Assembly: GCF_026913015.1 (NCBI RefSeq)
Contig: NZ_JAPTYD010000013.1
Span: forward strand, 1 to 64,000
Direction: 5' to 3'
Origin: Paracoccus benzoatiresistens
Lineage (GTDB): Bacteria; Pseudomonadota; Alphaproteobacteria; Rhodobacterales; Rhodobacteraceae
Length of the DNA: 64,000 nucleotides
Positions 50,280 through 61,018 of this stretch are shown here, in pieces. Position 1 is the first letter of the stretch. Each line of letters begins with the position of its first letter. Below the pieces are notes generated by a model. The model did no database searches and had not been told where the DNA came from. It saw only the letters and a program-made list of their open reading frames with translations. A program made the translations under genes and the position numbers.

Positions 50280-51191
50280 ATGGACTGGGACAAGCTCAGA
50301 ATCTTTCACGCCGTTGCCGACGCGGGCAGCCTGACCCATGCCGGCGACACGCTGCATTTGTCGCAATCCGCCGTCAGCCGGCAGATTCGCGCGCTGGAGG
50401 AATCGCTTGGAACGACCCTGTTCCACCGCCATGCGCGCGGCCTGATTCTGACGGAACAGGGCGAGCTGTTGTTCGACGCCACATCGGCCATGGCGCGCAA
50501 GCTGGACACGGCCGCCGCCCGCATCCGCGACAGCGAGGAGCATGTCTTCGGCGAATTGCGCGTCACAGCCGCCGTGGGCTTCGGGACGCTGTGGCTGGCC
50601 CCGCGGCTGGTCAAGCTCTATGAAAAATACCCTGACCTCAAGATCGACCTGATGCTGGAGGAGCGGCTGCTGGACCTGCCGATGCGCGAAGCCGATGTCG
50701 CGATCCGCATGAAGGAACCCAGCCAGTCCGATCTGATCCGGCGGCGGCTTCTGAACATCCGCATGCGGCTTTACGCGACGCAGGACTACCTGGACAAGGC
50801 CGGCGTTCCCCGGGCCATGGCCGACCTGTCCCCGCATCGGCTGATCTGCCAGAAACCCGACCAACCGCAGGTCGCGGCGGGCGCGCGGCTGGTCCAGGAG
50901 ATCATGGCCCAGAACATCGTCTCGACCCTGACGGTGAACAACTATTTCGGGGTCCTGCAGGCGGTGCTGGCAAATCTTGGAATCGGGGTGCTGCCGGATT
51001 ATCTGACCGCCGATCACAAGCGGCTGGTCCGGGTGCTGCCCGATCTGGAATCGGGCGAGGTTCCGGTATTCCTCGCCTATCCCGAGGAGCTGCGCCAAAC
51101 GCGCCGCGTCGCCGTGTTCCGCGATTTCGTGCTGGAGGAGATCCAGGATTATCGCCGCCGCCAAAGCGAGGCGACGCTGCTCTCGGCATAG
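50280..51191 (+). CDS. LysR family transcriptional regulator
   Basis: A 303-residue regulator. The winged HTH occupies about residues 1-62 (MDWDKLRIFHAVADAGSLTHAGDTLHLSQSAVSRQIRALEESLG). The effector domain follows (LLDLPMREADVAIRMKEPSQSDLI). It lies divergent from the oxidoreductase gene with 149 bp between, so control of that gene is likely by analogy with other LysR pairs. ATG 50280 gives the family start; the frame upstream to 50211 does not. Confidence 0.92.
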   Translation: MDWDKLRIFHAVADAGSLTHAGDTLHLSQSAVSRQIRALEESLGTTLFHRHARGLILTEQGELLFDATSAMARKLDTAAARIRDSEEHVFGELRVTAAVGFGTLWLAPRLVKLYEKYPDLKIDLMLEERLLDLPMREADVAIRMKEPSQSDLIRRRLLNIRMRLYATQDYLDKAGVPRAMADLSPHRLICQKPDQPQVAAGARLVQEIMAQNIVSTLTVNNYFGVLQAVLANLGIGVLPDYLTADHKRLVRVLPDLESGEVPVFLAYPEELRQTRRVAVFRDFVLEEIQDYRRRQSEATLLSA

Positions 51192-51309
51192 GCTTCAGGG
51201 CGGGGGAATCCCGGGATTTACAACCTTTGCGTGTAGCTATTCGGCAACTGCATGCCAGCTATGCTGCGGTTGCGGCATCATCCCCCTTGAACCGTTAACA
51301 ACCTGCTCA

Positions 51310-51404
51310 TAAATCGGGCTTCGAAGGCGATGGTCAGCGTAACCGCTCATCACCTTCTACCTCCCTGTTGGACTTAGGCCGGGCCTCGTGCCCGGCTTTT
51401 TTTT
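51310..51404 (+). ncRNA. Possible small RNA or 3'-UTR RNA between lysR and purL
   Basis: The 306-bp gap 51192-51497 holds no recognised gene but ends in a textbook terminator, with no other coding gene to use it but the lysR gene 190 bp upstream. TTGAAC at 51288 area and TAAATC 17 bp later could be a weak promoter. The RNA would carry ACCTCCC (51359-51365), a perfect match to the anti-Shine-Dalgarno core. It could instead be the lysR 3' UTR. A 15-codon ORF (51330-51377) also fits here, with poor ribosome-binding spacing. Confidence 0.35.
51378..51404 (+). terminator. Strong intrinsic terminator upstream of purL
   Basis: GCCGGGC (51378-51384) and GCCCGGC (51390-51396) form a perfect 7-bp stem with a 5-nt loop, followed by eight Ts (51397-51404). 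This is the clearest Rho-independent terminator in the window. Confidence 0.92.
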
Positions 51405-51497
51405 GTCCCGGTCAGCGCGGGCTGTCTGCCCGGGCCTTCCCATGTGCGGCGTCTGGCCATAAAAGGCGCCAGATCTTACGCGCAGGAAGGCACTGAC

Positions 51498-53674
<2,177 letters not shown>

Positions 53675-53678
<4 letters not shown>

Positions 53679-54817
53679 CCGTCAAGGCCCCGGCGGGCTA
53701 CGCCGCCATCGTCACCGCAGCCGGGCGCGGCACGCGCGCGGGCGGCGAGCCGAAGCAATGGCGCGACCTGGGCGGCCGCAGCGTGCTGGCCCGCGCCCTG
53801 GACGCATTCGCGGGCTTCGACCGCGTGGTGCTGGTCGTCCATTCCGACGACATGGCCCGCGCCCTGGCCGACCTTGCCGGGGGCGTGACCATCGTCACCG
53901 GGGGCGAAACCCGCGCGGCCAGCGTCATGGCCGGGCTTCGCGCGCTGGAGGGGCAGGCGAGCCATGTCCTGATCCACGACGGCGCGCGCCCGCTGGTCAG
54001 CGACGCGGTGATCCAGGGCGTGATCGACGCCCTGCAGGCGGGCGCGCCCGCCGCCGCCCCGGCGCTGCCCGTCACCGACGCCCTGTGGCGGGGGGCAGAG
54101 GGCACCGTCACCGGCACCGCCCCTCGCGATGGTCTGTTCCGTGCGGAAACCCCGCAGGGTTTCATCCTGGACGAAATATCCAAGGCGCACCGCCTGCACC
54201 CGGCCAACGCCGCCGACGACGTGGAACTGGCCCTCAGGGCGGGGATCCCCGTCGCGATCACGCCGGGGTCCGAGGACAACATGAAGATCACCTTTCCCGC
54301 CGATTTCGCGCGGGCCGAACGGATACTGGGGACTGCGATGGATATTCGCCTTGGCAATGGCTACGACGTTCACGCCTTCGGGCCGGGCGACCATGTCTGG
54401 CTTTGCGGGGTGCAGGTCGCGCATGACGCGGGTCTGGTCGGCCATTCCGACGCGGATGTCGGGATGCACGCCCTGACCGACGCCCTTTATGGCGCGCTGG
54501 CCGAAGGCGACATCGGCCGCCACTTCCCGCCTTCGGACCCGCAATGGAAGGGCGCCGACAGCGCGATCTTCCTGGCGCATGCCGCCAAGCTGGCGCGCGG
54601 ACGCGGCTTCACCATCAGCAATGCCGACGTCACCCTGATCTGCGAGGCGCCGAAGATCGGCCCCCATGCGGCTGCCATGCAGGCCCGCCTGGCCGAGATC
54701 ATGGGCGTTGATCCCGCCCGCATCAGCGTCAAGGCCACCACCTCGGAACGGCTGGGCTTCACCGGCCGGCGCGAGGGGATCGCGGCCATCGCCACCGCCG
54801 CGCTGATGAAGGCGTAA
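53675..54817 (+). CDS. ispDF: Bifunctional 2-C-methyl-D-erythritol cytidylyltransferase/cyclodiphosphate synthase
   Basis: A 380-residue fusion. IspD spans about residues 1-220 ([46 protein letters not shown]). IspF begins at about residue 222 ([20 protein letters not shown] with the metal-binding DxH, then [19 protein letters not shown]). The fusion is common in alphaproteobacteria; it does two steps of the MEP isoprenoid pathway. The ATG overlaps the purL stop by 4 bp. Confidence 0.96.
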
Positions 54818-54822
54818 GCACC

Positions 54823-55320
54823 ATGATCGCGGTGATCACCACATTCTTCGGCATCGGCAGGCTGCGCCCCGCGCCCGGCACCTGGGGTTCCGCCGCAGCC
54901 GTCCTGCTGGCGGTCCTGATCTATGAGGCCGGCGGCGCGCTGCTGATCCCCCTGGGCGCGGTTCTGGCAGCAGCGATCGGCTTCTGGGCCGTGCCGCAGG
55001 CATTGCGCATGACCACGGACGAGGATCCGTCCGAAATTGTCATCGACGAGGTCGCGGGCCAGTGGCTCGCCATGTCCTTCACCGTCATCCCCCTGTGGCG
55101 CCACGGGATCTCTATCCTCGACGCCTGGCCTGGCTTCGTGGTGCCCTTTCTGCTGTTCCGGCTGTTCGACGTCTGGAAGCCCTGGCTGGTGGGCCGCGCC
55201 GACCGGCAGGGCGGAGCCGTGGGGGTGATGCTGGACGACCTCTGGGCCGGGCTGTTTGCGGGCTTCGGATCCGTCGCGCTGGCGGGCCTGTATCACGCCG
55301 TGCTGGAGCCGATGCTGTGA
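54823..55320 (+). CDS. pgpA: Phosphatidylglycerophosphatase A
   Basis: A 165-residue membrane phosphatase: FFGIGRLRPAPGTWGSAAAVLLA (family start), EIVIDEVAGQWLAMSF, LLFRLFDVWKPWLVGRADRQGGAVGVMLDDLWAGL with conserved Asp residues. It converts phosphatidylglycerophosphate to phosphatidylglycerol. It is 5 bp after ispDF, and its stop overlaps the cinA GTG start. Confidence 0.95.
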   Translation: MIAVITTFFGIGRLRPAPGTWGSAAAVLLAVLIYEAGGALLIPLGAVLAAAIGFWAVPQALRMTTDEDPSEIVIDEVAGQWLAMSFTVIPLWRHGISILDAWPGFVVPFLLFRLFDVWKPWLVGRADRQGGAVGVMLDDLWAGLFAGFGSVALAGLYHAVLEPML

Positions 55321-55787
55321 CGCTTGCCGCCGATGTTCTTGACGCCGCACGCGCGCGCGGCGTGATGATCGCCACCGCCGAAAGCTGCACGGGCGGGCTG
55401 ATCGTGGGCGCGCTGACCGAGGTTCCGGGTTCCTCGGATGGCGTCGACCGGGGCTTCGTCACCTATTCCAATGCCGCCAAGCAGCAGATGCTCGGCGTGC
55501 GGGCCGACACGCTGGAGGCCCATGGCGCCGTCAGCGAACAGGTCGCGGCCGAAATGGCCTCGGGCGCGCTGCGCCATTCGGACGCGGGAATCGCCGTTGC
55601 GGTGACCGGCATCGCCGGCCCCGGCGGATCCGAGCACAAGCCCGAGGGCCGTGTCTGCTTCGCCATTGCCGAACCCTTCGGCACCCGCGCCGAGACGGTC
55701 GAGTTCGGGGCCATCGGTCGCAGGCAGGTCCGCGCAGCCACGGTCGAACACGCGTTGCAGATGCTGCTGGACGCGCTGCGCGGATAG
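55317..55787 (+). CDS. CinA C-terminal domain (PncC-type) NMN deamidase family protein
   Basis: A 156-residue protein with only the CinA C-terminal domain: TAESCTGGLIVGALTEVPGSSDGVDRGFVTYSN, then GIAVAVTGIAGPGGSEHKPEGRV. These enzymes deamidate nicotinamide mononucleotide. The start is GTG 55317, overlapping the pgpA stop (GTGA). It ends the purL-ispDF-pgpA operon. Confidence 0.93.
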   Translation: MTLAADVLDAARARGVMIATAESCTGGLIVGALTEVPGSSDGVDRGFVTYSNAAKQQMLGVRADTLEAHGAVSEQVAAEMASGALRHSDAGIAVAVTGIAGPGGSEHKPEGRVCFAIAEPFGTRAETVEFGAIGRRQVRAATVEHALQMLLDALRG

Positions 55788-55801
55788 CAACGCCCGGAAG
55801 G

Positions 55802-55816
55802 TTAACGGCCCGTTAA
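55802..55816. promoter_or_regulatory. ctrA box: CtrA box upstream of the endolysin/holin cassette
   Basis: TTAA (55802-55805), 7 bp, TTAA (55813-55816), exact fit to the CtrA consensus and itself palindromic (GTTAACGGCCCGTTAAC). It lies 48 bp upstream of the endolysin ATG, in the 76-bp gap after cinA. In Rhodobacter capsulatus, lysis and release of GTA depend on CtrA. Confidence 0.75.
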
Positions 55817-55863
55817 CGCGCCCGGCGCACCCTTGCTGCTTCAACTGCAGGACGAGGGGTGTC

Positions 55864-56475
55864 ATGCCAAGCGTTGAGGAAGTCGCCGCGCAGATCGTCG
55901 CGCGCGAGGGCGGTTACGTGAACGATCCCGACGATCCGGGCGGGGCCACGAATTATGGCGTCACGGTCGGAACGATGAAGGCGCTGGGGCTGGATCTGAA
56001 CAGGGACGGGCGCGTCGATGCCGCCGATGTGCGGGCGCTGACCCGCGCGCAGGCGCAACAGATCTTCGTTGAACATTATTTCCGCAGGCCACGCCTGGCC
56101 GAATTGCCCGAGGCGGTGCAGGCCAGCGTCTTCGACATGTATGTGAACGCGGGCACCAATGCCGTGAAGATCCTGCAGCGGCTGATCGCCCGCATGGGCT
56201 TTGCGGCGACCGCCGATGGCGTCATCGGGCCGCAGACAATCGCGGCTGCCCGGGACGCGGCGGCCTCGGCCCCGGACCATTTCGCCGATGCCTACGGGAT
56301 CGCCCGGCGCAACTATTACTACGCGCTGGCCGATCAGCGCCCCGCCAGCCGCAAATACGCGCGCAGCAAGGCAGGCGGCAAGGGCGGCTGGATCACCCGG
56401 GCCGAGGAGTTCATTTCCCCCCGCTATCACCTGACCGAGGCCGAGCATCGCGAAAGGACCGCCAGATGGGCATGA
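55864..56475 (+). CDS. Endolysin, holin-associated N-acetylmuramidase (GTA-type)
   Basis: A 203-residue muramidase. VAAQIVAREGGYVNDPDDPGGATNYGVTVGTM has the EGGY catalytic Glu and the Thr-Asn-Tyr-Gly motif of glycoside hydrolase family 108. The C-terminal half is a peptidoglycan-binding-like helical region (VIGPQTIAAARDA) and ends ISPRYHLTEAEHRERTARW. It is the homologue type of the Rhodobacter capsulatus GTA endolysin. ATG 55864 has GAGG upstream; the frame further up lacks homology. Overlaps the holin gene. Confidence 0.88.
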   Translation: MPSVEEVAAQIVAREGGYVNDPDDPGGATNYGVTVGTMKALGLDLNRDGRVDAADVRALTRAQAQQIFVEHYFRRPRLAELPEAVQASVFDMYVNAGTNAVKILQRLIARMGFAATADGVIGPQTIAAARDAAASAPDHFADAYGIARRNYYYALADQRPASRKYARSKAGGKGGWITRAEEFISPRYHLTEAEHRERTARWA

Positions 56476-56990
56476 TCGACCGCTTCATCGGCCTGGGCCA
56501 GGGCGTGACCGCGCTGGGCAGCGCCGCGACCGGCATGGCCGAGGTCTTTACCCGGAACGCCACCCGCAAGATGGAGCTTGAGGAGGAAGCCTATGCCCGC
56601 GCCATCGGGCAACTGGGCCAGGAATTCCAGGCCCCTCGCGCCGGCTTCTTCGACGGCTTCGTCAATGGCTTGAACCGCCTTCCCCGGCCGCTTCTGGCCC
56701 TAGGGACGATCGGCCTGTTCATCTATGCCATGGTTGAACCGCAAGGATTCGGCCTGCGCATGACGGGTCTGCAGCAGGTGCCGGAACCGCTGTGGTGGCT
56801 GCTGGGTGCCATTGTGGGCTTCTATTTCGGCGCGCGCGAGGCGCATCATTTCCGCCATCGCGTCTGGCCCGCAAGCCAGGTCCAGACCAGCGTCACCACG
56901 ACAGAGCGGCTTGCGACGGCTCGGAAGTCTGACGACGACTTTGCCGACAACGCCGCGCTGCGCGACTGGCTGGCAGGCCTGCGCGAATAG
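56466..56990 (+). CDS. Holin family protein (GTA lysis type)
   Basis: A 174-residue protein with two hydrophobic segments (LLALGTIGLFIYAMV and LWWLLGAIVGFYFGAREA). The soluble N-terminal stretch has GLGQGVTALGSAATGMAEVF and the C-terminus is polar and acidic. It would form pores that let the endolysin reach the wall. Start ATG 56466 has AAGGA seven bases upstream, and ATG 56472 gives a 4-bp overlap. It ends before a hairpin terminator; no phage structural genes are near. Confidence 0.85.
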   Translation: MGMIDRFIGLGQGVTALGSAATGMAEVFTRNATRKMELEEEAYARAIGQLGQEFQAPRAGFFDGFVNGLNRLPRPLLALGTIGLFIYAMVEPQGFGLRMTGLQQVPEPLWWLLGAIVGFYFGAREAHHFRHRVWPASQVQTSVTTTERLATARKSDDDFADNAALRDWLAGLRE

Positions 56991-57028
56991 GCCGCAGCCC
57001 GCGACGCGTCAAAGAAGGGGACGGCACC

Positions 57029-57052
57029 AAGGGGGGACTTTTCCCCCCTTTT
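57029..57052 (+). terminator. Terminator after the holin gene
   Basis: AAGGGGGG (57029-57036) and CCCCCCTT (57043-57050) form an 8-bp stem with a 6-nt loop, followed by a short T-run. It separates the lysis cassette from ccmF, 39 bp downstream. Confidence 0.8.
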
Positions 57053-57090
57053 GCATGGCCCTATGCTGGGCGGAACCAAGGGATGCCGCC

Positions 57091-59049
57091 ATGACAGCAG
57101 AATTCGGCCATTTTGCCCTGATCCTCGCCTTTGCGGTATCCCTCTATCAGATGGTGGTGCCGATGGTCGGGGCATCGAAAGGATGGGGGGGCTGGATGGA
57201 CAGCGCCCGTCCCGCCGCCGTGGCGCAGTTCCTGCTGGTGGGGCTGTCCTTCGCGGCGCTGACGGTGGCCTTTGTCACGTCCGACTTCTCGCTGAAGCTT
57301 GTTTACGAGAACTCGCATACGGCCAAGCCGATGCTCTACAAGATCAGCGGCGTCTGGGGGAACCACGAGGGGTCGATGCTGCTCTGGGTGCTGATCCTGG
57401 CGCTGTTCGGCGCGGCGGCCGCCAGTTTCGGCGACAACCTGCCGCCTGCTCTGCGGGCGCGGGTTCTGGCCGTGCAGGCATCCATCGGCGCGGCCTTCTA
57501 TGCCTTCATCATCTTCACCTCGAACCCCTTCCTGAGGCTGGCCAGCCCGCCCTTCGACGGGCGCGACCTGAACCCGCTTCTGCAGGACCCGGGCCTCGCG
57601 TTCCATCCGCCGTTCCTCTACCTGGGCTATGTGGGCCTTTCGATGGCCTTCTCCTTCGCCGTCGCAGCCCTGATCGAAGGGCGGGTGGACGCCGCATGGG
57701 CGCGGTGGGTCCGGCCCTGGACGCTGGCCGCCTGGATGTTCCTGACCGTCGGCATCGCGCTGGGATCGTGGTGGGCCTATTACGAGCTTGGCTGGGGCGG
57801 CTTCTGGTTCTGGGATCCGGTGGAAAACGCCAGCTTCATGCCCTGGCTGCTGGCTGCCGCGCTGCTGCATTCCGCCATCGTCGTGGAAAAGCGCGAGGCG
57901 CTGAAAAGCTGGACGATCCTGCTGGCGATCATGGCCTTCGGCTTTTCCATGATCGGGACCTTCATCGTGCGGTCGGGCGTCATCACCTCGGTCCACAGCT
58001 TTGCCAGCGACCCGGCGCGGGGCGTGTTCATCCTGGGGATCCTGGTCGTCTTCACCGGCGGGGCGCTGACGCTTTATGCCGCGCGGGCCACGCAGATGAC
58101 CGCGAAGGGGATCTTCGCGCCGGTATCGCGCGAAGGCGCGCTGGTCCTGAACAACGTCCTGCTGGCCGTTGCCGCCTTTGTCGTCTTCATCGGCACGATC
58201 TGGCCCTTGGTGGCCGAGATGCTCTGGGCCCGCAAGCTGTCGGTCGGCGCCCCCTTCTTCAACAAGGCCTTCACCCCCTTCATGATCGTGCTGGCGATTG
58301 CCCTTCCGCTGGGGGCGATCATGCCGTGGAAGCGCGCAACGCTGGGCCGGGCCATGCGGCCCCTGTGGGGGGCGCTGGCGCTGACGGGGGCGGTCATGGC
58401 GCTTGTCTGGGCGGTCTCGACGGGACGGTCGGCGCTTGCGGTGATCGGCGCCGGGCTTGGCGCCTGGATCATCTTCGGCGCCATTGCCGAACTGATCCAC
58501 CGCACCGGCCAGTCCGGGCTGTCGCGCCTGTGGCGCCTGCCGCGCGCCGACTGGGGCAAGGCCATCGCCCATGCCGGGCTGGGCGTCACCTTCATCGGCA
58601 TCGCCCTTCTGACCGCCTGGCAGGTCGAGGATATCCGCGTCGCGCAAGTGGGCAAGCCCTTCCGGGTGGCGGATTACGACATCACGCTTTCCCGCGTGGA
58701 TGAGGTCGAGGGACCGAACTACATCTCGACCACCGCCACGATGGAGGTCGCGCGGGACGGCCGGCCGGTTGCCACGCTGCGCCCCGAAAAGCGCGTCTAT
58801 CCCGTCCAGGCCATGCCCACGACCGAGGCCGCGATCGACAACGGCATCTTCCGCGACATCTACCTGGTGATCGGCGATGCGCAAGCCGACGGGGGTTGGG
58901 CCGTGCGCATCTATGTCAAGCCCTTCGCCAACTGGATCTGGGCGGGGGCCATGCTGATGGCGCTTGGCGGAATCGTCAGCCTGTCCGACCGGCGCTATCG
59001 CGTGGCCGCCGGGACGCGGGCGCCTGCAAAAGCGGTGGCTGCGGAATGA
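57091..59049 (+). CDS. ccmF: Cytochrome c maturation heme lyase CcmF
   Basis: A 652-residue polytopic protein with about 14-15 hydrophobic segments. SGVWGNHEGSMLLWVLIL is near the first conserved His, and GWGGFWFWDPVENASFMPW is the WWD heme-handling motif. Heme-ligating His residues lie in VHSFASDPARG and AHAGLGVTF. It attaches heme from CcmE to apocytochrome c with CcmH. ATG 57091 is 10 bp after an in-frame-shifted ATG at 57083; the upstream open frame has no homology. Confidence 0.95.
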   Translation: MTAEFGHFALILAFAVSLYQMVVPMVGASKGWGGWMDSARPAAVAQFLLVGLSFAALTVAFVTSDFSLKLVYENSHTAKPMLYKISGVWGNHEGSMLLWVLILALFGAAAASFGDNLPPALRARVLAVQASIGAAFYAFIIFTSNPFLRLASPPFDGRDLNPLLQDPGLAFHPPFLYLGYVGLSMAFSFAVAALIEGRVDAAWARWVRPWTLAAWMFLTVGIALGSWWAYYELGWGGFWFWDPVENASFMPWLLAAALLHSAIVVEKREALKSWTILLAIMAFGFSMIGTFIVRSGVITSVHSFASDPARGVFILGILVVFTGGALTLYAARATQMTAKGIFAPVSREGALVLNNVLLAVAAFVVFIGTIWPLVAEMLWARKLSVGAPFFNKAFTPFMIVLAIALPLGAIMPWKRATLGRAMRPLWGALALTGAVMALVWAVSTGRSALAVIGAGLGAWIIFGAIAELIHRTGQSGLSRLWRLPRADWGKAIAHAGLGVTFIGIALLTAWQVEDIRVAQVGKPFRVADYDITLSRVDEVEGPNYISTTATMEVARDGRPVATLRPEKRVYPVQAMPTTEAAIDNGIFRDIYLVIGDAQADGGWAVRIYVKPFANWIWAGAMLMALGGIVSLSDRRYRVAAGTRAPAKAVAAE

Positions 59050-59501
59050 GGCGGCTTCTGATCCTCTTGGCCCTGCTGCTGCCGGTCGCGGCCATGGCCG
59101 TGCAGCCGGACGAGGTGCTGCCGGACGCCGGGCAAGAGGCACGGGCGCGCGAGATATCGCAAATGCTGCGCTGCCCGGTCTGCCAGGGCGAGAACATCGA
59201 CGAATCGAACGCTCCGATCAGCCGCGACCTGCGGCTCTATGTGCGCGAACGGATCGTGGCGGGCGACAGCAACGACGAGGTGATCGACGCCGTGGTGGAC
59301 CGGTTCGGTGAATTCGTGCTGTTCCAGCCGCGCGCCCAAGGGGGCAACCTCGTGCTGTGGCTGGCGGGTCCCGTCATGGCGCTGCTGGCCCTGCTGTTGG
59401 CCTGGCGGTTCCTGCGCGCCCGCGCCCGTGCCCGACCCGAAACGGCCGAAACGCTGAGCCAGGCCGAACGCGAGCGGCTGGACCAGATCATGCGCGACTG
59501 A
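59046..59501 (+). CDS. ccmH: Cytochrome c maturation thioredoxin-like protein CcmH
   Basis: A 151-residue protein with a signal peptide (LLILLALLLPVAAMA), the LRCPVCQGENIDESNAP stretch with the LRCxxC motif, and a C-terminal anchor (LVLWLAGPVMALLALLLAW). It reduces the apocytochrome CXXCH disulfide for heme ligation. The ATG overlaps the ccmF stop by 4 bp, so they are co-translated. Confidence 0.95.
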   Translation: MRRLLILLALLLPVAAMAVQPDEVLPDAGQEARAREISQMLRCPVCQGENIDESNAPISRDLRLYVRERIVAGDSNDEVIDAVVDRFGEFVLFQPRAQGGNLVLWLAGPVMALLALLLAWRFLRARARARPETAETLSQAERERLDQIMRD

Positions 59502-59543
59502 CGCCGGGTCGCGCTTTTCCCGTTGTGCATTTTGGTCATGATG

Positions 59544-59563
59544 CCCCCAAAAGGGGGACCGCC
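59544..59563 (+). promoter_or_regulatory. Short hairpin in the ribosome-binding region of the PaaG-like gene
   Basis: CCCCC (59545-59549) and GGGGG (59554-59558 area) form a 5-bp stem around AAAA just before the ATG at 59564. The G-run is also the probable Shine-Dalgarno sequence, so the hairpin could slow initiation. Confidence 0.35.
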
Positions 59564-60334
59564 ATGACTTACGAAACCATCAAGTTCACGACCAGCGACG
59601 CCATCGCCACGCTGACCCTGAACCGCCCGCAGGTGATGAACGCGCTGAGCAGCCAGATGCGGCGCGAGATCACGGACGCGGTCCAGACCCTGCCCGCAGA
59701 CATGCGCTGCCTGGTCATCACCGGGGCAGGGCGCGGATTCTGCTCGGGCCAGGACCTGACCGACCGGGCGGCGGCGGCCGATCTGGAAGGCACGCTGCGC
59801 GGTGAATATGAACCCATGCTGCGGGCGATCCGGGCCTGCCACGCGCCCGTGATCGCAGCCGTGAACGGCGTGGCGGCGGGGGCGGGGGCGAACCTCGCGC
59901 TGGCGGCCGACGTGGTGATCGCGGCCGAAAGCGCCAGCTTCATCCAGGCCTTCGCGCGGATCGGGCTGGTCCCGGATGCGGGCGGGACCTTCATCATCCC
60001 CCGCGCCGTGGGCGCCGCCCGTGCGCTTGGCATGATGCTGTTCGCCGAACCCGTCAGCGCCCGGCAGGCCGCCGACTGGGGCCTGATCTGGGAAGCGCTG
60101 CCCGACGATGCCTTTGCCGAAGGCGTCGCCGCCCGTGCCCGGCACCTGGCCCAAGGACCGACCGCCGCCTATCGCGCCATCCGCGAAGCGGTCGGGGCGT
60201 CCTTCGGGAACGACCTGGACGCCCAGCTTGCGCTGGAAGCGCGGCTGCAGGGCGAGGCCGGCCGCACGGCGGATTTCGCCGAAGGCGTGGCGGCGTTTCT
60301 GGAAAAGCGTCCGGCGCGGTTTGCGGGCCGCTGA
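59564..60334 (+). CDS. Enoyl-CoA hydratase/isomerase family (PaaG-like)
   Basis: A 256-residue crotonase. TLTLNRPQVMNALSSQM, GRGFCSGQDLTDR (oxyanion hole), AVNGVAAGAGANLALAADVVIA and RIGLVPDAGGTFIIPRAVG (Asp in place of the usual Glu, as in PaaG) are clear. PaaG isomerises ring-epoxide phenylacetyl-CoA; the Asp-Ala-Gly-Gly site fits that or a related isomerase. No other paa genes are near. It lies 62 bp after ccmH. Confidence 0.85.
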   Translation: MTYETIKFTTSDAIATLTLNRPQVMNALSSQMRREITDAVQTLPADMRCLVITGAGRGFCSGQDLTDRAAAADLEGTLRGEYEPMLRAIRACHAPVIAAVNGVAAGAGANLALAADVVIAAESASFIQAFARIGLVPDAGGTFIIPRAVGAARALGMMLFAEPVSARQAADWGLIWEALPDDAFAEGVAARARHLAQGPTAAYRAIREAVGASFGNDLDAQLALEARLQGEAGRTADFAEGVAAFLEKRPARFAGR

Positions 60335-61018
60335 TCAGGCGATCTGCGCAAAACGCGGAGCAGGGGTGCGGTTGTCGAAGAAGGGCACCGTATCCGGCAC
60401 CGGCAGGCATGCGTCCTGGGGAAGCCCTGCGATCAGGTCGGCAAGTTCGGCCAGCACGACCTCGGTGATGAAGGGCAGGTCCAGGGCGCGGGCCTCGGCC
60501 AGGGGCACCCAATGCAGGTGCGAAAGCTCGTCGCAGGCGCGGCTGAAATCGTCGGGGTCGGTGGCAAGGCAGGCGGCATCGGCCACGAAGAAGTGCGCAT
60601 CAAACCGGCGTGGGCGGCCGGGGGGTGTGATCGCCCGGAACAGATAGACCAGCGCCGAGGCATCGGGGCACAGGCCCGCCTCGGCAAAGCCGGGCCAGGT
60701 GCTGTGTCCGGGGCGGCCGATCAGCTGGCCGGTTTCCTCGGCCAATTCGCGCAGGGCAGCGGCGGCGATGGCATCGGGATCGGGAAGGGTCCCGGGCCGG
60801 GGCTCTCGGACCAGGCGGCTGCGATGCGGCTCGGCCAGCGGCGCGGTCAAGGGGGCTGAAGCGTCACCGGGATCGACCGCGCCGCCCGGAAAGACGTATT
60901 TCGACGGCATGAAGACCGCTCCCGCGCCGCGCATCCCCATCAGCACCGACACACCCTCGGCCTGCCTGCGCAGCAGGATGATCGTCGCCGCATCGCGGAT
61001 GGGCGTGGCCCCTGTCAT
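60335..61018 (-). CDS. Nudix hydrolase
   Basis: A 227-residue Nudix protein. The region from about residue 75 to 97 reads G-x5-D-x7-REL-AEE-TGQ, which is the Nudix box with Asp for the first Glu and Gln for the final hydrophobic residue. The core acids REx2EE are kept, so hydrolysis of a nucleoside-diphosphate or CoA-type substrate is plausible. ATG 61018 overlaps the DUF983 gene stop by 4 bp; the longer frame to 61456 is noise. Confidence 0.87.
   Translation of the reverse strand: MTGATPIRDAATIILLRRQAEGVSVLMGMRGAGAVFMPSKYVFPGGAVDPGDASAPLTAPLAEPHRSRLVREPRPGTLPDPDAIAAAALRELAEETGQLIGRPGHSTWPGFAEAGLCPDASALVYLFRAITPPGRPRRFDAHFFVADAACLATDPDDFSRACDELSHLHWVPLAEARALDLPFITEVVLAELADLIAGLPQDACLPVPDTVPFFDNRTPAPRFAQIA

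Noticed and set aside
51330..51377. 15-codon ORF ending at the purL-upstream terminator
   Set aside because: GAAGG is only two bases from the ATG, too close for good initiation, and there is no run of one amino acid that would suggest attenuation. Mentioned only within the possible sRNA.
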